Assembly: GCA_024280155.1 (NCBI GenBank)
Contig: JAJRQQ010000028.1
Span: 62,001 to 126,000 of the forward strand
Source of the DNA: Bacteroidota bacterium
GTDB taxonomy: Bacteria > Bacteroidota > Bacteroidia > Flavobacteriales_D > Crocinitomicaceae
Length of the DNA: 64,000 bases
Direction of reading: 5' to 3'
Below the pieces are notes generated by a model that saw only the letters and a program-made list of their open reading frames with translations, did no database searches and had not been told where the DNA came from. A program made the position numbers and the translations under genes. Of the stretch, positions 12,577-22,871 are shown piece after piece (the stretch's first letter is position 1; the number at the start of each line of letters is the position of its first letter).

Positions 12577-12688
12577 AAGATTTCTTCTTAATTGAGATAT
12601 TTTAAGTCAAGAAATGTTTTTTTATTCTTTGTTGATTCTTTTCAGTTTTATTCCTAACTTAAATGGAAACACTGAAAAAACCAAATTA

Positions 12689-13159
12689 ATGAAACCACTA
12701 CCGCAAAGAAAAGCACAACGCCTTAAAGGGTATGATTACGCAACAAATAATAGATATTTTATTACAACCAATGTGAAGAATTTTATTAAATGTTTGGGTG
12801 TAGTTTATGATAATAAAATGCACCTTAATGTTTATGGTGAAATTGTACATCAACAAATTCAATGGATAGAGCAACGTTATTCGTATGCAAAAATCCACAG
12901 TCTTGTCGTTATGCCAGACCATGTTCATTTTGTGCTTGAGATACATCATTTGCTAGCGGAAGAAAATGCTAAAATAAAATCAGTATCAGAACTTGTAGGT
13001 GCATTTAAAACAACTTCATCAAAACAAATTAGAAGAGGTGGCTATCCTAATTTTCAATGGCATAGATCATTTCATGATAGAATAATTAGAGATGATTTTG
13101 AATTAATTCGCATCGAAGAATATATTTTTCAAAATCCTAAGAGATGGAAGGGGAAATAG
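12689..13159 (+). mobile_element. REP-associated tyrosine transposase (RAYT, IS200/IS605-like Y1_Tnp family)
   Basis: RYFITTNVKNF... HSLVVMPDHVHFVLEI (HUH motif HVH), NFQWHRSFHDRIIRDDFELIRIEEYIFQNPKRW; start set to internal ATG 12689 (ORF extends to 12614). Confidence 0.85.
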
Positions 13160-13277
13160 TGCGGTCAGTCGCGATTGAATAAATATAGCACTGCCAGGTC
13201 GCGATTGAATATAGTACGGTCAGGTCGCGATTGAATAAATATAGTACGGTCAGGTTGCGACCTGACCGTACTATATT
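13156..13277 (+). repeat. REP-like array: about four units of ATAGTACGGTCAGGTCGCGATTGAATAAAT, the last forming a perfect hairpin
   Basis: Units at 13156-13184, 13185-13210, 13211-13240 and 13241-13277; terminal arms aatatagtacggtcaggt (13238-13255) / acctgaccgtactatatt (13260-13277), loop tgcg. Confidence 0.85.
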
Positions 13278-13280
13278 CTA

Positions 13281-14504
13281 ATGCTAAAAATAATTATCTT
13301 TATAAAAAATCAAAAATTGAAATCTAAAAAAACAATCGCAATAATTGGAGGAGGGGCATCTGCCTTATTCTTTGCTTCATTAATTGATACTTCAAAATTC
13401 TCTGTTACCATCTATGAGAAAAATAAAGCATTAGGAAGAAAATTTTTAGTGGCAGGTGATGGAGGATTTAATCTTACACATGCAGAATCGATAGAACAAA
13501 TGGTTCAGCGATATACACCTTCTTTTTTTCTTGAAAACGCACTTGTTGAGAATGATAATACTGATTTTAGAGAATGGCTTTTGTCCATAGGCGTTCCAAC
13601 TTTTGAGGGGAGTAGTCATCGGATTTATCCTGAAAAAGGAATAAAGCCCATCGAAGTTTTTAATGCGATTCTTCATCAAATCAAAAAGAATAATGTTGTC
13701 ATAAAGTATCAACAGGAGTGGATGGGATGGAAAGGTGAGGATTTACTTTTTAATTCTTCGGAAGAAGTTAATGCAGATATTGTCATTTTTGCCTTGGGAG
13801 GAGCGAGTTGGAAAAAAACAGGGTCAAAAGGAGATTGGTTGAGTCATTTTGAGCAAAAAAAGATAAATACAATGCCTTTTCAAGCGTCTAACTGTGCTAA
13901 TGAAGTAGAATGGGAGAATGATTTTGTAAATAATCATGCAGGAACACCACTTAAAAATATTGCAATCACTTGCGGTAAAGCTACGCAAAAGGGGGAAGTA
14001 GTGATTACGGCATTTGGATTAGAAGGAAATGCTATTTATGCCCTCAGTCCTTGTATTCGAGAAAGATTGAATGAGAATGGAAAATCAACCATTCATATCG
14101 ACTTTAAACCAAGCTTATCGGTTGAAAAAATAATTGTACGATTAAATTCGAGCGGAAATAGAACTAAAATTTTAAAAGATAAATTAAAACTTCCCAAGTC
14201 AGTAGTAGAATTAATGAAGATAAATCTTTCTAAAGATGAGTTCATGAAGAATGAGACTTTGGCAGATAGAATTAAATCATTTCCCCTAGAAATTGTCAAT
14301 TCTGCTCCGATTGACGAAGCAATTTCAACTGTTGGAGGGATTTCGTTAGAAGAATTAAATTCTTCTTTTGAGTTTAAAAATATGCCCAATTATTATGCAA
14401 TGGGAGAAATGATTGATTGGGATGCGCCAACTGGAGGTTACCTCCTTCAAGCTTGTTATTCTATGGGTAAAAAAATAGCGCATCATCTCAATGAAAAAAA
14501 GTGA
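13281..14504 (+). CDS. NAD(P)/FAD-dependent oxidoreductase, HI0933/BaiN-like flavoprotein family
   Basis: KTIAIIGGGASALFFASLI, GRKFLVAGDGGFNLTHAE, ALGGASWKKTGSKGDW, DAPTGGYLLQACYSMGKKIA; start may instead be TTG 13317. Confidence 0.85.
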   Translation: MLKIIIFIKNQKLKSKKTIAIIGGGASALFFASLIDTSKFSVTIYEKNKALGRKFLVAGDGGFNLTHAESIEQMVQRYTPSFFLENALVENDNTDFREWLLSIGVPTFEGSSHRIYPEKGIKPIEVFNAILHQIKKNNVVIKYQQEWMGWKGEDLLFNSSEEVNADIVIFALGGASWKKTGSKGDWLSHFEQKKINTMPFQASNCANEVEWENDFVNNHAGTPLKNIAITCGKATQKGEVVITAFGLEGNAIYALSPCIRERLNENGKSTIHIDFKPSLSVEKIIVRLNSSGNRTKILKDKLKLPKSVVELMKINLSKDEFMKNETLADRIKSFPLEIVNSAPIDEAISTVGGISLEELNSSFEFKNMPNYYAMGEMIDWDAPTGGYLLQACYSMGKKIAHHLNEKK

Positions 14505-14524
14505 CAATGAAGATTGCCACTTTT
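14497..14524 (+). terminator. Hairpin terminator overlapping the stop of the flavoprotein gene
   Basis: aaaagtgacaat gaag attgccactttt. Confidence 0.6.
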
Positions 14525-14546
14525 AAACTTGTAGAAATATGAGTGC

Positions 14547-17077
14547 TTATTTGATTTCTTTCAATGCATTATCAATCAAAGTAACCAAATGATTTTTATG
14601 TGCTTTACTAGAAATGTCTCCAGCACTATTTTTTGCCATTTTACGAATTTCATTTAAGTAATAAATGGCAAGTGATTGCACAACATTTGAATATCTTTCA
14701 CTTGATTTTCCAACGACAATCTGAATGAGTTTTTGCGTGTAAGCCAATTGTAAATTTTGTCTAAAAGTGTTTACATTTCCAGAAATATCACTTTTGAAAA
14801 TAGAATTTGTTAAATCTTCTAAAACATTAGAAAGCTCATATTCATTCCCGTAAATTTTAGTGTCAACAATTCGTTGGAGTGTATTGGGATGCAATAGATG
14901 GTTCAAAGCACCAACCTGAATTCTCAATATTCTATCATGAATTTTAATGTCTTCAGAATTTGAGAAAAAGTTAAAACCTCTTCTTTGTTGTGCCGCATTT
15001 GCATAGATTTCGGAAGGAAATGTCATAGCATCTGGAGCGAAAATATATTTTTCAAGACTTGACATAGCTCTTTTCTGAGTAGCCAAATCAACTGGAGTGT
15101 AGGGCTGTGTGGCTCCTTCTTGACCGATCATTGCTCTGTCCATATAGATTCCACCAATGTATCGCGCTGTGACATTAGCAACATCTCTATATTGTCTGAG
15201 CATAGCCAAATATGCAATTCTTTGGTCGTGATGAGAAGTGCCTTCTTCGTTGTATTTTGCTAGAATATTTTTCGATAATTCTTTGACCAACTCAATTCTG
15301 TTGATACCATATTGTATCGCATCACTGGATAAATCGTAAATATTTACTCGTGGGTCTATTGCTTTTCCTGGAGAACGCATGTCATCGGCATCATTACCAA
15401 ACATTAAATCGTGTTCTGTTGAACGGTCTAATAATTTCTTTGTGTCCTCATCTGACCTTCCTTGCTCGTATGCAAATTGTATTGCCCATAAATCATAAGG
15501 TCCAGGTCGCATAGTGAAATACAACCCTTGTTCCGAGCGATTTCTAGCAATATTTACAGATGGATAATCCATTACTGAACCCATCAGACCTTTCTTTTTC
15601 GTTAATTCTAAATCATTTAATTCTTCTAGATTCAACATTTGACTGGCTTTCATGTTATGACTCAATCCAAGTGTATGACCAATTTCATGTAGAATGAGGT
15701 AGTGAATGTATTCTTTAACCATTTTACTATCTTCCAATGGTTCTCCGTCGATGTATTGAAGAATAAGTCCAGCAAATTCACTGTTTAACGCACCATATAG
15801 ACTTGCTTGACATTCATCATGAGACTTGTGAATACGATTGTGTTGATTCTCACTGAACACTTTTTCTAATCTGTATCTACCTAAAACTGAACGAAATTCA
15901 AACATAATATCTGCCCCTAAAATCTGCCCTGTTCTTGGGTTAACAAAACTCGGTCCGTAGCCACCAAATGGAGGGAAAGGAGAGGCGGTCCAGCGAAGAA
16001 CATTATAACGTATGTCGCCTGCATCCCAGTCAGCATCGTCAGGTTGTTGTTTAACAACGATAGCATTTTTGAATCCTGCTTTTTCAAAAGCGATATTCCA
16101 ACTTTCTGCTGCTGATTTAATCAAAGGACGTAAGTTCTCAGGAGTTGTATTCTCCAACCACCAAACAATCGGTTCAACAGGTTCAGAAATATCAGCATTC
16201 GGATCTTTCTTTACTAGATTCCAACGATGAACTAAATCTCTATAGTTGGCATTCTTCGGTGAAGTCATGTCCGTAACTTGAGTTGAAAAGAATCCAACAC
16301 GAGGGTCCTCGAATAGAGGTTGGTAATCATTCTCAGGCATTGCTATTAGACTATGATATACTTTTAACGAAACATTTCTAGCATCAGTAACATCTCGTTT
16401 TCCTCCGTTTAATGCGGCTGATTTCGTGTACACATATTCAACTTCTATATCTGTGTTTTCAGGATAACTTCTGATGTCGTTGATTTTTGTTTTCTCTTTG
16501 TTTAATGTTCCTAGCGAAAAAGAATAAGGTGAACTTCCTGGTCGTTTAGAAGGTTTAACTTGAGAAAAAGTTTCGTTCAAGAATAGTTTATTTGCATCAA
16601 TCAGATAAGCACCATCATTTTGGGCTAAAATTTTCACAGAAGCAACAATTGCATTGGACATATTCGCTTCGGATGCTTTTGATATTGCGTTATTTGGGTC
16701 AAAATAAGAACTTGTATTAACTTCAATGAATTCAATTTTATTGAAATATCTTTGGATGCGGATAATTTTTGAACCTCTATAATTTCCTCTGTTTGATCTA
16801 GATGAAGCCAATCCATCAGTGTTCTGACTGAAATAAATGAACTCTTTTCCAAGTTGATTTTCTTGAATTGCCATTTTAATTGAGCCATCAATAGTGTCTT
16901 GATAAATAGTAAAAAGCCCTTCGTATTTCTTGCTTTTTTTGTTAAATCAGATATTGACTTTTCGTTTTTATTTTGTGATGTTTCTGCCTTTTTAGATTTC
17001 TTTTTTCTTTTTTGAGCATGAAGAGGTTGAACTGTTACAACCATTAAAAGAAGGACTACGATTTTAAAAAGATTCAT
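14547..17077 (-). pseudogene. Secreted zinc-dependent metalloprotease (DUF5117/DUF4953-like), split by a one-base frameshift at the A5 run 16911-16915
   Basis: HEIGHTLGLSHNMKAS (HExxHxxGxxH) in ORF 14547..16874; signal-peptide start MNLFKIVVLLLMVVTVQPLHAQ in overlapping ORF 16634..17122 (start 17077). Adding one T to the coding-strand T5 run joins the frames as ...KGFFTIYQDTIDGSIKMAIQENQLG. Confidence 0.82.
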
Positions 17078-17104
17078 TATTTTTATTTTAGAATCATAAA
17101 CATA

Positions 17105-17138
17105 CAAAAAAAGAGCAGACAATGCCTACTCTTTTTTA
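17105..17138 (-). terminator. Hairpin terminator downstream of the 17157..17975 gene
   Basis: aaaaaagagtaggca ttg tctgctctttttt read on the minus strand. Confidence 0.6.
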
Positions 17139-17156
17139 TCATAAATTGTTTTGGAC

Positions 17157-17975
17157 CTATTCAGATAAACTTTTGTTTATTTCAAAGTTCATAGCAGGAA
17201 GAATATAAGTTTCTGGTTCAGTCACAATAAAAGTTTCATTCCAAATGATTTCCATTGTTGCAAATTGCATATCTACAATTCTCCCTGGAATATGAAAAAC
17301 AGCAGTAATTTTAACTTTATCTCCATTTTTTAGTGGAGTTGGCTTGTGTTTTTTATTTTCATTTGCGTAAACAATAATTTCGTCTGTTTTTTTATTTTTA
17401 GCTTGGACAGAAAGGTGAGCAGAATTTACAACAGCAATACTTGGTCCATTGTAAGTACATTCAAAAATTGCTTTTGCTTCTTTGGTAGATGCAGAATATT
17501 TTTTCAAAACAACGTTAAAGTCACCTGTTTTAAAACTGTTTTTTGTTGCAGGAATTGTGAAATTAGGTGTTTTAATTACTTTTTCTTTTGTAGAAATACG
17601 GACCAAAAAACCTAATTTGGCACTGAATTTTTCTTGTAAGAATTCGTTACTACCATTTACTGTTAATGTTTTTGTCTTTGAATCATGAGGCATGATATAA
17701 AAATCTTTAGTTGTTGGTTTACGTTTTCCAAACTCAAAAACAAATTCACCTTGTTGTGGGACAAACATTAAAATGTCATCTGTTTTATTGGTAATTGTTA
17801 CAGCAAGTTTGCAATATTCTTTTGTGGCAACAATGTTTTTTACAGAGACAGTATATTCATCTGTGATAACGTCTTCAGGGATGTTGTAGCTTATCTTAGA
17901 AAATTCACTTGTTTTTTGCCCGAAAATAATTCCCGATAAAACAATAAATAGAAGGGTAATAAAGATAGATTTCAT
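17157..17975 (-). CDS. Predicted exported protein of unknown function
   Basis: 272 aa with N-terminal signal peptide MKSIFITLLFIVLSGIIFGQ. Confidence 0.65.
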   Translation of the reverse strand: MKSIFITLLFIVLSGIIFGQKTSEFSKISYNIPEDVITDEYTVSVKNIVATKEYCKLAVTITNKTDDILMFVPQQGEFVFEFGKRKPTTKDFYIMPHDSKTKTLTVNGSNEFLQEKFSAKLGFLVRISTKEKVIKTPNFTIPATKNSFKTGDFNVVLKKYSASTKEAKAIFECTYNGPSIAVVNSAHLSVQAKNKKTDEIIVYANENKKHKPTPLKNGDKVKITAVFHIPGRIVDMQFATMEIIWNETFIVTEPETYILPAMNFEINKSLSE

Positions 17976-18100
17976 AATGTTTTTTTTCTGTTTGTTGGCA
18001 TTAAGTGTGCCAAAAGTAAATATAATTAAATATTTGATATATGTTAGTAAATGGAGTTGTTAAAAAACGGTTAATTCATACTTGATAGTGAGTATTTATT

Positions 18101-18108
18101 TACATTTG
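18101..18108 (+). promoter_or_regulatory. -7 box TACATTTG upstream of the CBM9/DUF5916-like gene
   Basis: Matches TAnnTTTG 20 bp before ATG 18128. Confidence 0.35.
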
Positions 18109-18127
18109 TTATTCTTAAAATAAAGAA

Positions 18128-20587
18128 ATGTTATACAGGTTGCTTTCCATTTTTTTTTGTATTTCTACAGTAATATCTTTTGGGCAAAAAACCTACGAAA
18201 TGAAAAAGAGCACAAACGCAATAAAAGTTGATGGGTTCTTAGTCGAAAATCAATGGGATGAAGCCAATGTAGCTACAGATTTCATCGTTCAGTCACCTGT
18301 TTTTGGAGTAAAATCTGAATTTATTTCTATCATTAAAATGTATTACGATGAAAATGCACTATATATCGCTGGAGAATTACACGATCCGCATCCTGATTCA
18401 GTAAGTTATTCGATGTCGCAAAGAGATGACTTTGGTAATGCAGATTGGTTTTTTGTAACGATTGATACCTACGGAAAAAACAACAATGGATTTAGTTTTG
18501 GAGTGACTTCAGCTGGTGTAGAATTAGATGCGTTGGCATTTACAAATTATAACGACGAATCATGGAATGCTGTTTGGCGTTCAGCCGTACAAAAACAAGA
18601 TTATGGTTGGTCTTTTGAAATGAAAATACCATTTTCAGCCATTCGTTTTCCCAATGAATATGTTCAAAATTGGAAGGTTAACTTTTCAAGACAAGTTCGG
18701 AGAAGGCGAGAAACTTCCACTTGGAATCCAATTGACCCAAATGTTTATGGAGATCTAACTCAATCCGGTTTTATAAAAGGAGTGGAAGGAATAAAGTCTC
18801 CGTGGAGATTGTCATTCACTCCCTATGTAACTGGTTATTTAGAGAAGTCAACTGATCTCTCTACAGGAAAACAAACCTGGAAAAATCGTGTAACTGGAGG
18901 CTTGGATTTAAAATATGGAATCAATGATGCTTTTACTTTGGATATGACAGTTATTCCCGATTTTGGTCAAACTCGATCAGATAATCAAATTTTAAACCTC
19001 GGACCTTTTGAAGTTCGTTATAATGAAAATCGCCCTTTCTTTATTGAAGGGACAGATCTTTTTCAGATTGGAGGTGTTTTTTATTCTCGAAGAATTGCAG
19101 CTTCTCCTTTTCATGAATATGATGTTTATGGAGATTTGAATGATTCTATCGGAGAACATGTCGTTGAAAACCCAGGTATTTCTCAAATGATTAATGGAAC
19201 AAAAGTTTCTGGGCGAACAAAGGGAGGATTAGGAATTGGAGTGTTCAACGCTGTTGAGAATGAAATGAATGCAATAATTGAGGATTCTCTCGGTAATCGA
19301 AGAATGTACCAAACTAATCCTTTGACTAATTACAATGTATTTGTTCTTTCTCAAAATTTAAAAAATAATAGCACCGTTTCTTTTGTTAATACAAATGTAA
19401 CTCGGGTTGGTAAAGATAGAGATGCAAATGTCACTGTAGGTGAAGCAAAGATTTTCACACCGGACGGGAATTATAGAATCTATTCTCGCGTTAATATTTC
19501 TTCAATAAATGAAGGCGAAATGATTTATGGGCATAAGTTAGATGTTGGTGTTTCTAAAGTTGCTGGAACTTGGAGGTATGGAGTGAGTTATGGGGAAGAA
19601 AGTGAAACTTATGACCCTAATGATTTAGGCTTTCTGTACAATAATAATTCTCGAACTTATAATGCAAATATTAGTTGGAATGATTTTAAACCTTCAAAGC
19701 ATTTTTTTCGGAAATCGATTTCTCTTGGGTGGTATTATGGAGAGTTATACAAACCTCAGTTGTTTAATTATACAGGATTTTATTTTAATGCAGGAGGCTT
19801 ACATAAAAGCCAAACATATATGTCATTTTCTGGTAGTTCAGATCCTTTTGGTAGTGTAAATCATTTTGAATCACGTAATTTTGGTAAAATTGTGCGATAC
19901 AATCCTAAGGCAAATGTAAATTACTTCTTCTCCACCGATTACAGTAAACGTTTTGCACTGGATGGCAGATTGGGCTATGTTAAATTTTTCGGGATAAACC
20001 AAGATAAGTATAATTTATATTTGAGTCCACGTTTAAGAATTTCAGACCGAATGATGTTGGTTGTTGACGCTTATATAGATGTCAGTAATAATGAATATGG
20101 ATTTGTTTACGGACAAGATGCAACGTTTAAAGATGATATTGTTCTAGGGTTTAGAAATCGAGTTGATGTGGAGAACTCGGTTGCTTTAGAGTTTGTTTTT
20201 ACCAAGAGAATGGGAATGGATTTTAGCTTGCGTCATTACTGGGCACAAGTAGAATATAATGACTTTGCAAAGTTAGGCGATGATGGTGAAATGATTGACA
20301 TTGATTATCAGGCTTTCGATTCTAATGGGAACTCTGTGCATAACACAAATTTTAATGCGTTTACACTAGATGTCAATTATCGTTGGATTTTTATTCCAGG
20401 AAGTGAGTTGAGAATTGTTTATAAAAACAATATTTTCGCATCAAAGTCAGTTTTAGAAAGTCATTATTTCGAAACGTTCGAGACATTGTTTAATCAACCT
20501 CAAATCAATAGTATATCCATGAAACTGTTGGTTTACATTGATGTACTTTATTTTAAAAGGAAGAATAAGGGAGAAAGGGTAATCTAA
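18128..20587 (+). CDS. DUF5916-like outer-membrane protein with N-terminal CBM9-like domain
   Basis: IKVDGFLVENQWDEANVATDFIVQSP...YYDENALYIAGELHDPHPDSV N-terminal domain; long beta-rich C-terminal region (VIPDFGQTRSDNQILNLGPFEVRYNENRPFFIEGTDLF). Confidence 0.82.
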   Translation: MLYRLLSIFFCISTVISFGQKTYEMKKSTNAIKVDGFLVENQWDEANVATDFIVQSPVFGVKSEFISIIKMYYDENALYIAGELHDPHPDSVSYSMSQRDDFGNADWFFVTIDTYGKNNNGFSFGVTSAGVELDALAFTNYNDESWNAVWRSAVQKQDYGWSFEMKIPFSAIRFPNEYVQNWKVNFSRQVRRRRETSTWNPIDPNVYGDLTQSGFIKGVEGIKSPWRLSFTPYVTGYLEKSTDLSTGKQTWKNRVTGGLDLKYGINDAFTLDMTVIPDFGQTRSDNQILNLGPFEVRYNENRPFFIEGTDLFQIGGVFYSRRIAASPFHEYDVYGDLNDSIGEHVVENPGISQMINGTKVSGRTKGGLGIGVFNAVENEMNAIIEDSLGNRRMYQTNPLTNYNVFVLSQNLKNNSTVSFVNTNVTRVGKDRDANVTVGEAKIFTPDGNYRIYSRVNISSINEGEMIYGHKLDVGVSKVAGTWRYGVSYGEESETYDPNDLGFLYNNNSRTYNANISWNDFKPSKHFFRKSISLGWYYGELYKPQLFNYTGFYFNAGGLHKSQTYMSFSGSSDPFGSVNHFESRNFGKIVRYNPKANVNYFFSTDYSKRFALDGRLGYVKFFGINQDKYNLYLSPRLRISDRMMLVVDAYIDVSNNEYGFVYGQDATFKDDIVLGFRNRVDVENSVALEFVFTKRMGMDFSLRHYWAQVEYNDFAKLGDDGEMIDIDYQAFDSNGNSVHNTNFNAFTLDVNYRWIFIPGSELRIVYKNNIFASKSVLESHYFETFETLFNQPQINSISMKLLVYIDVLYFKRKNKGERVI

Positions 20588-20590
20588 ATC

Positions 20591-21709
20591 TTAACGATTC
20601 AACATTACAGGCATTACCAACATTAAAATGTCTTCGTTCTCATTTGATTCTGCAGGCATTAATAAACCAGCACGACTTGCTTCACTCATTTCCAATCGAA
20701 CTTCTGTAGAATCAAGATTATTCAATATTTCCATTAAGAAACGAGAGTTAAAACCAATTTCTAAATCTTCTCCAGAATAGTTACAAGTAATTCTTTCTTT
20801 TGCTTCATTTGCAAAATCAATATCTTCAGCAGAAAGAGAAAGCTCAGAACCAGCTAGTTTCAATTTAATTTGATGTGTTGTTTTATTTGCAAAAATAGAG
20901 ACACGTTTTACAGAACTCAAGAATTGCAATCGATCAATAGTTAAAACGTTCGGATTCTCTTTCGGAATAACCGCTTCGTAGTTTGGGTATTTACCATCAA
21001 TCAAACGACAAACCAATACAATGTCACCAAAAGTAAAAACAGCATTTGAGTCATTGTATTCTAATTGAACTTCTTCATCCGAAGAAACCGTTGATTTTAA
21101 TAAGTTTAAAGGTTTTTTTGGTAGAATAAACGAAGAAGAACTTGTTGCTTGAGAGTCTGTGCGAGTATAACGAACTAATTTATGTGCATCTGTTGCAACG
21201 AAAGTGATACTTTCAGGAGAAAACTCACAAAATACTCCACTCATCACAGGGCGTAAGTCGTCAACACCTGTAGCGAATAATGTTTTGTTAATTGCACTCG
21301 TAATAATGTCTCCCGTAATTTTAATTGTACTCGGGTTTTCTACTTCAGGTGTTTTAGGGCAATCATCACCATCAAATCCAACCATTTTAGATTTACCATT
21401 GTCGTAGGCAATTTCGATTTCAAAATTACTTGAGTCAATTTTAAATGTACAAGGTTGTTCCGGTAAATTCTTTAAAATATCCATCAAAAGCTTTGCTGGA
21501 ATACAAATTTTAAGATTTTCTTCAGAAGAATTAATGTCAACTCTTGTACGAATCATTGTCTCCGCATCCGAAGCTGAAACGTTTAATACACCATCCTTAA
21601 TTTCAAACAAAAAATTGTCTAATATTGGTAATGTATTACTTGTGCTTAAAACACCAGAAATGCTTTGTAAACTTTTTGATAAGGTCGCGCTTGATACTAC
21701 AAAATTCAT
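20591..21709 (-). CDS. dnaN: DNA polymerase III beta sliding clamp
   Basis: MNFVVSSATLSKSLQSISGVLSTSNTLPILDNFLFEI..., C-terminal ILMLVMPVMLNR. Confidence 0.95.
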   Translation of the reverse strand: MNFVVSSATLSKSLQSISGVLSTSNTLPILDNFLFEIKDGVLNVSASDAETMIRTRVDINSSEENLKICIPAKLLMDILKNLPEQPCTFKIDSSNFEIEIAYDNGKSKMVGFDGDDCPKTPEVENPSTIKITGDIITSAINKTLFATGVDDLRPVMSGVFCEFSPESITFVATDAHKLVRYTRTDSQATSSSSFILPKKPLNLLKSTVSSDEEVQLEYNDSNAVFTFGDIVLVCRLIDGKYPNYEAVIPKENPNVLTIDRLQFLSSVKRVSIFANKTTHQIKLKLAGSELSLSAEDIDFANEAKERITCNYSGEDLEIGFNSRFLMEILNNLDSTEVRLEMSEASRAGLLMPAESNENEDILMLVMPVMLNR

Positions 21710-21813
21710 CTTAAAATCTTTTTTTAATAAGATTCAAAATTATTCAATAATCTTGATAAAAGTTAGCTATAAATCGTTTTTTTTAGTTGAGTTATCAACA
21801 ATTCGTTATTTGG

Positions 21814-22866
21814 CTATTGAGTTTTGATTCCATCAACAGTTTTGAATTGATTTTCATCCATTGGAAAGTAAACATGTCCTAGAAGTAGTTTATTAAATAC
21901 AAAATATTGACATTTTACCAATTGCCCCGTAGGTAATTCACACCAAAAACGATCTTCATCGTTGTCTCGGAACTCTATATTACCAACAGTTGTTGTTGTA
22001 TTCGAAGTTTTTATTCTGAAGCAACGAAGCTTATTTATTTTTCCATTTGTTTCAGTAACAGTTAGAACTGCAAATGGCACTGTTTTTAGAACACTGTCGA
22101 TTTGGATTGGATTAAGTTCATAGTTAGGAGACTCATAGTGAACTTTTTTGTACTGGTTTAGGTATCTAAAAATCATCGCTGTATCCACGTTTTCTAAAAG
22201 CCGATTTTCTTGATATACTTTTAAGTCAGTGCCTTTTTTTACCACAGAAAAGCTCCTTGAAGGTTCATCACGAGTATCAACTTCTACTTTAGCAATTTCA
22301 TTGATGTCTAAGTTGAAAATGTTTGTGCACATCCATTGGCGTGGATCAGCAAAGAATCGTGGAGAAATAATCCCATGTACTCCTTTTATTTTCATAATCA
22401 CAGGAAAAGCACTTTCTCCGTATTTTTTAGAATCCAATTGCATTATTTGACCATAATGATCCTGTGTAGAATTCCCAATATACCACGTTTTCTCCCATTC
22501 ACCATCGATGAAAATTTCAACACGAATGTGTTGGGCAGTCATGTCTTTCTTCGCCTTTTTTAATTCACTTTCTGCTAAGTATCCTTTAAATTCAATGTTT
22601 TTGATGGCGTCAATAATAAAATCAGCGCTTTCTTGATTAATACAACCACCGTCTTTATCTGTCCATATTCCATCTGTCTTATGAATTTCAAATGTATATC
22701 CGTTCGCGTCACTAATCGTTACTTTATCGATTTCTTCCGTTTCTTTAATCGAGAATTCAATCAGTTGAGTGTCTGATTTTCCTTTATTCTTGTTTAAGTC
22801 ATAAACAAAGTAAGATAAAATTACAATAACTGTGAGGGCAAGTAAAAGCGTAATGATTTTTTTCAT
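21814..22866 (-). CDS. DUF4340-like domain protein, in the gldFG operon
   Basis: Single N-terminal TM; IKNIEFKGYLAESELKKAKKD region; immediately downstream of gldG. Confidence 0.65.
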   Translation of the reverse strand: MKKIITLLLALTVIVILSYFVYDLNKNKGKSDTQLIEFSIKETEEIDKVTISDANGYTFEIHKTDGIWTDKDGGCINQESADFIIDAIKNIEFKGYLAESELKKAKKDMTAQHIRVEIFIDGEWEKTWYIGNSTQDHYGQIMQLDSKKYGESAFPVIMKIKGVHGIISPRFFADPRQWMCTNIFNLDINEIAKVEVDTRDEPSRSFSVVKKGTDLKVYQENRLLENVDTAMIFRYLNQYKKVHYESPNYELNPIQIDSVLKTVPFAVLTVTETNGKINKLRCFRIKTSNTTTTVGNIEFRDNDEDRFWCELPTGQLVKCQYFVFNKLLLGHVYFPMDENQFKTVDGIKTQ

Positions 22867-22871
22867 AGAAA

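Noticed and set aside
13156-13277. CRISPR array
   Set aside because: Units are contiguous without unique spacers, include an inverted copy, and no cas genes are nearby.
20591-21709. dnaN as a marker of oriC
   Set aside because: It sits next to gldG/gldF without dnaA, so its position is not evidence of an origin in this window.
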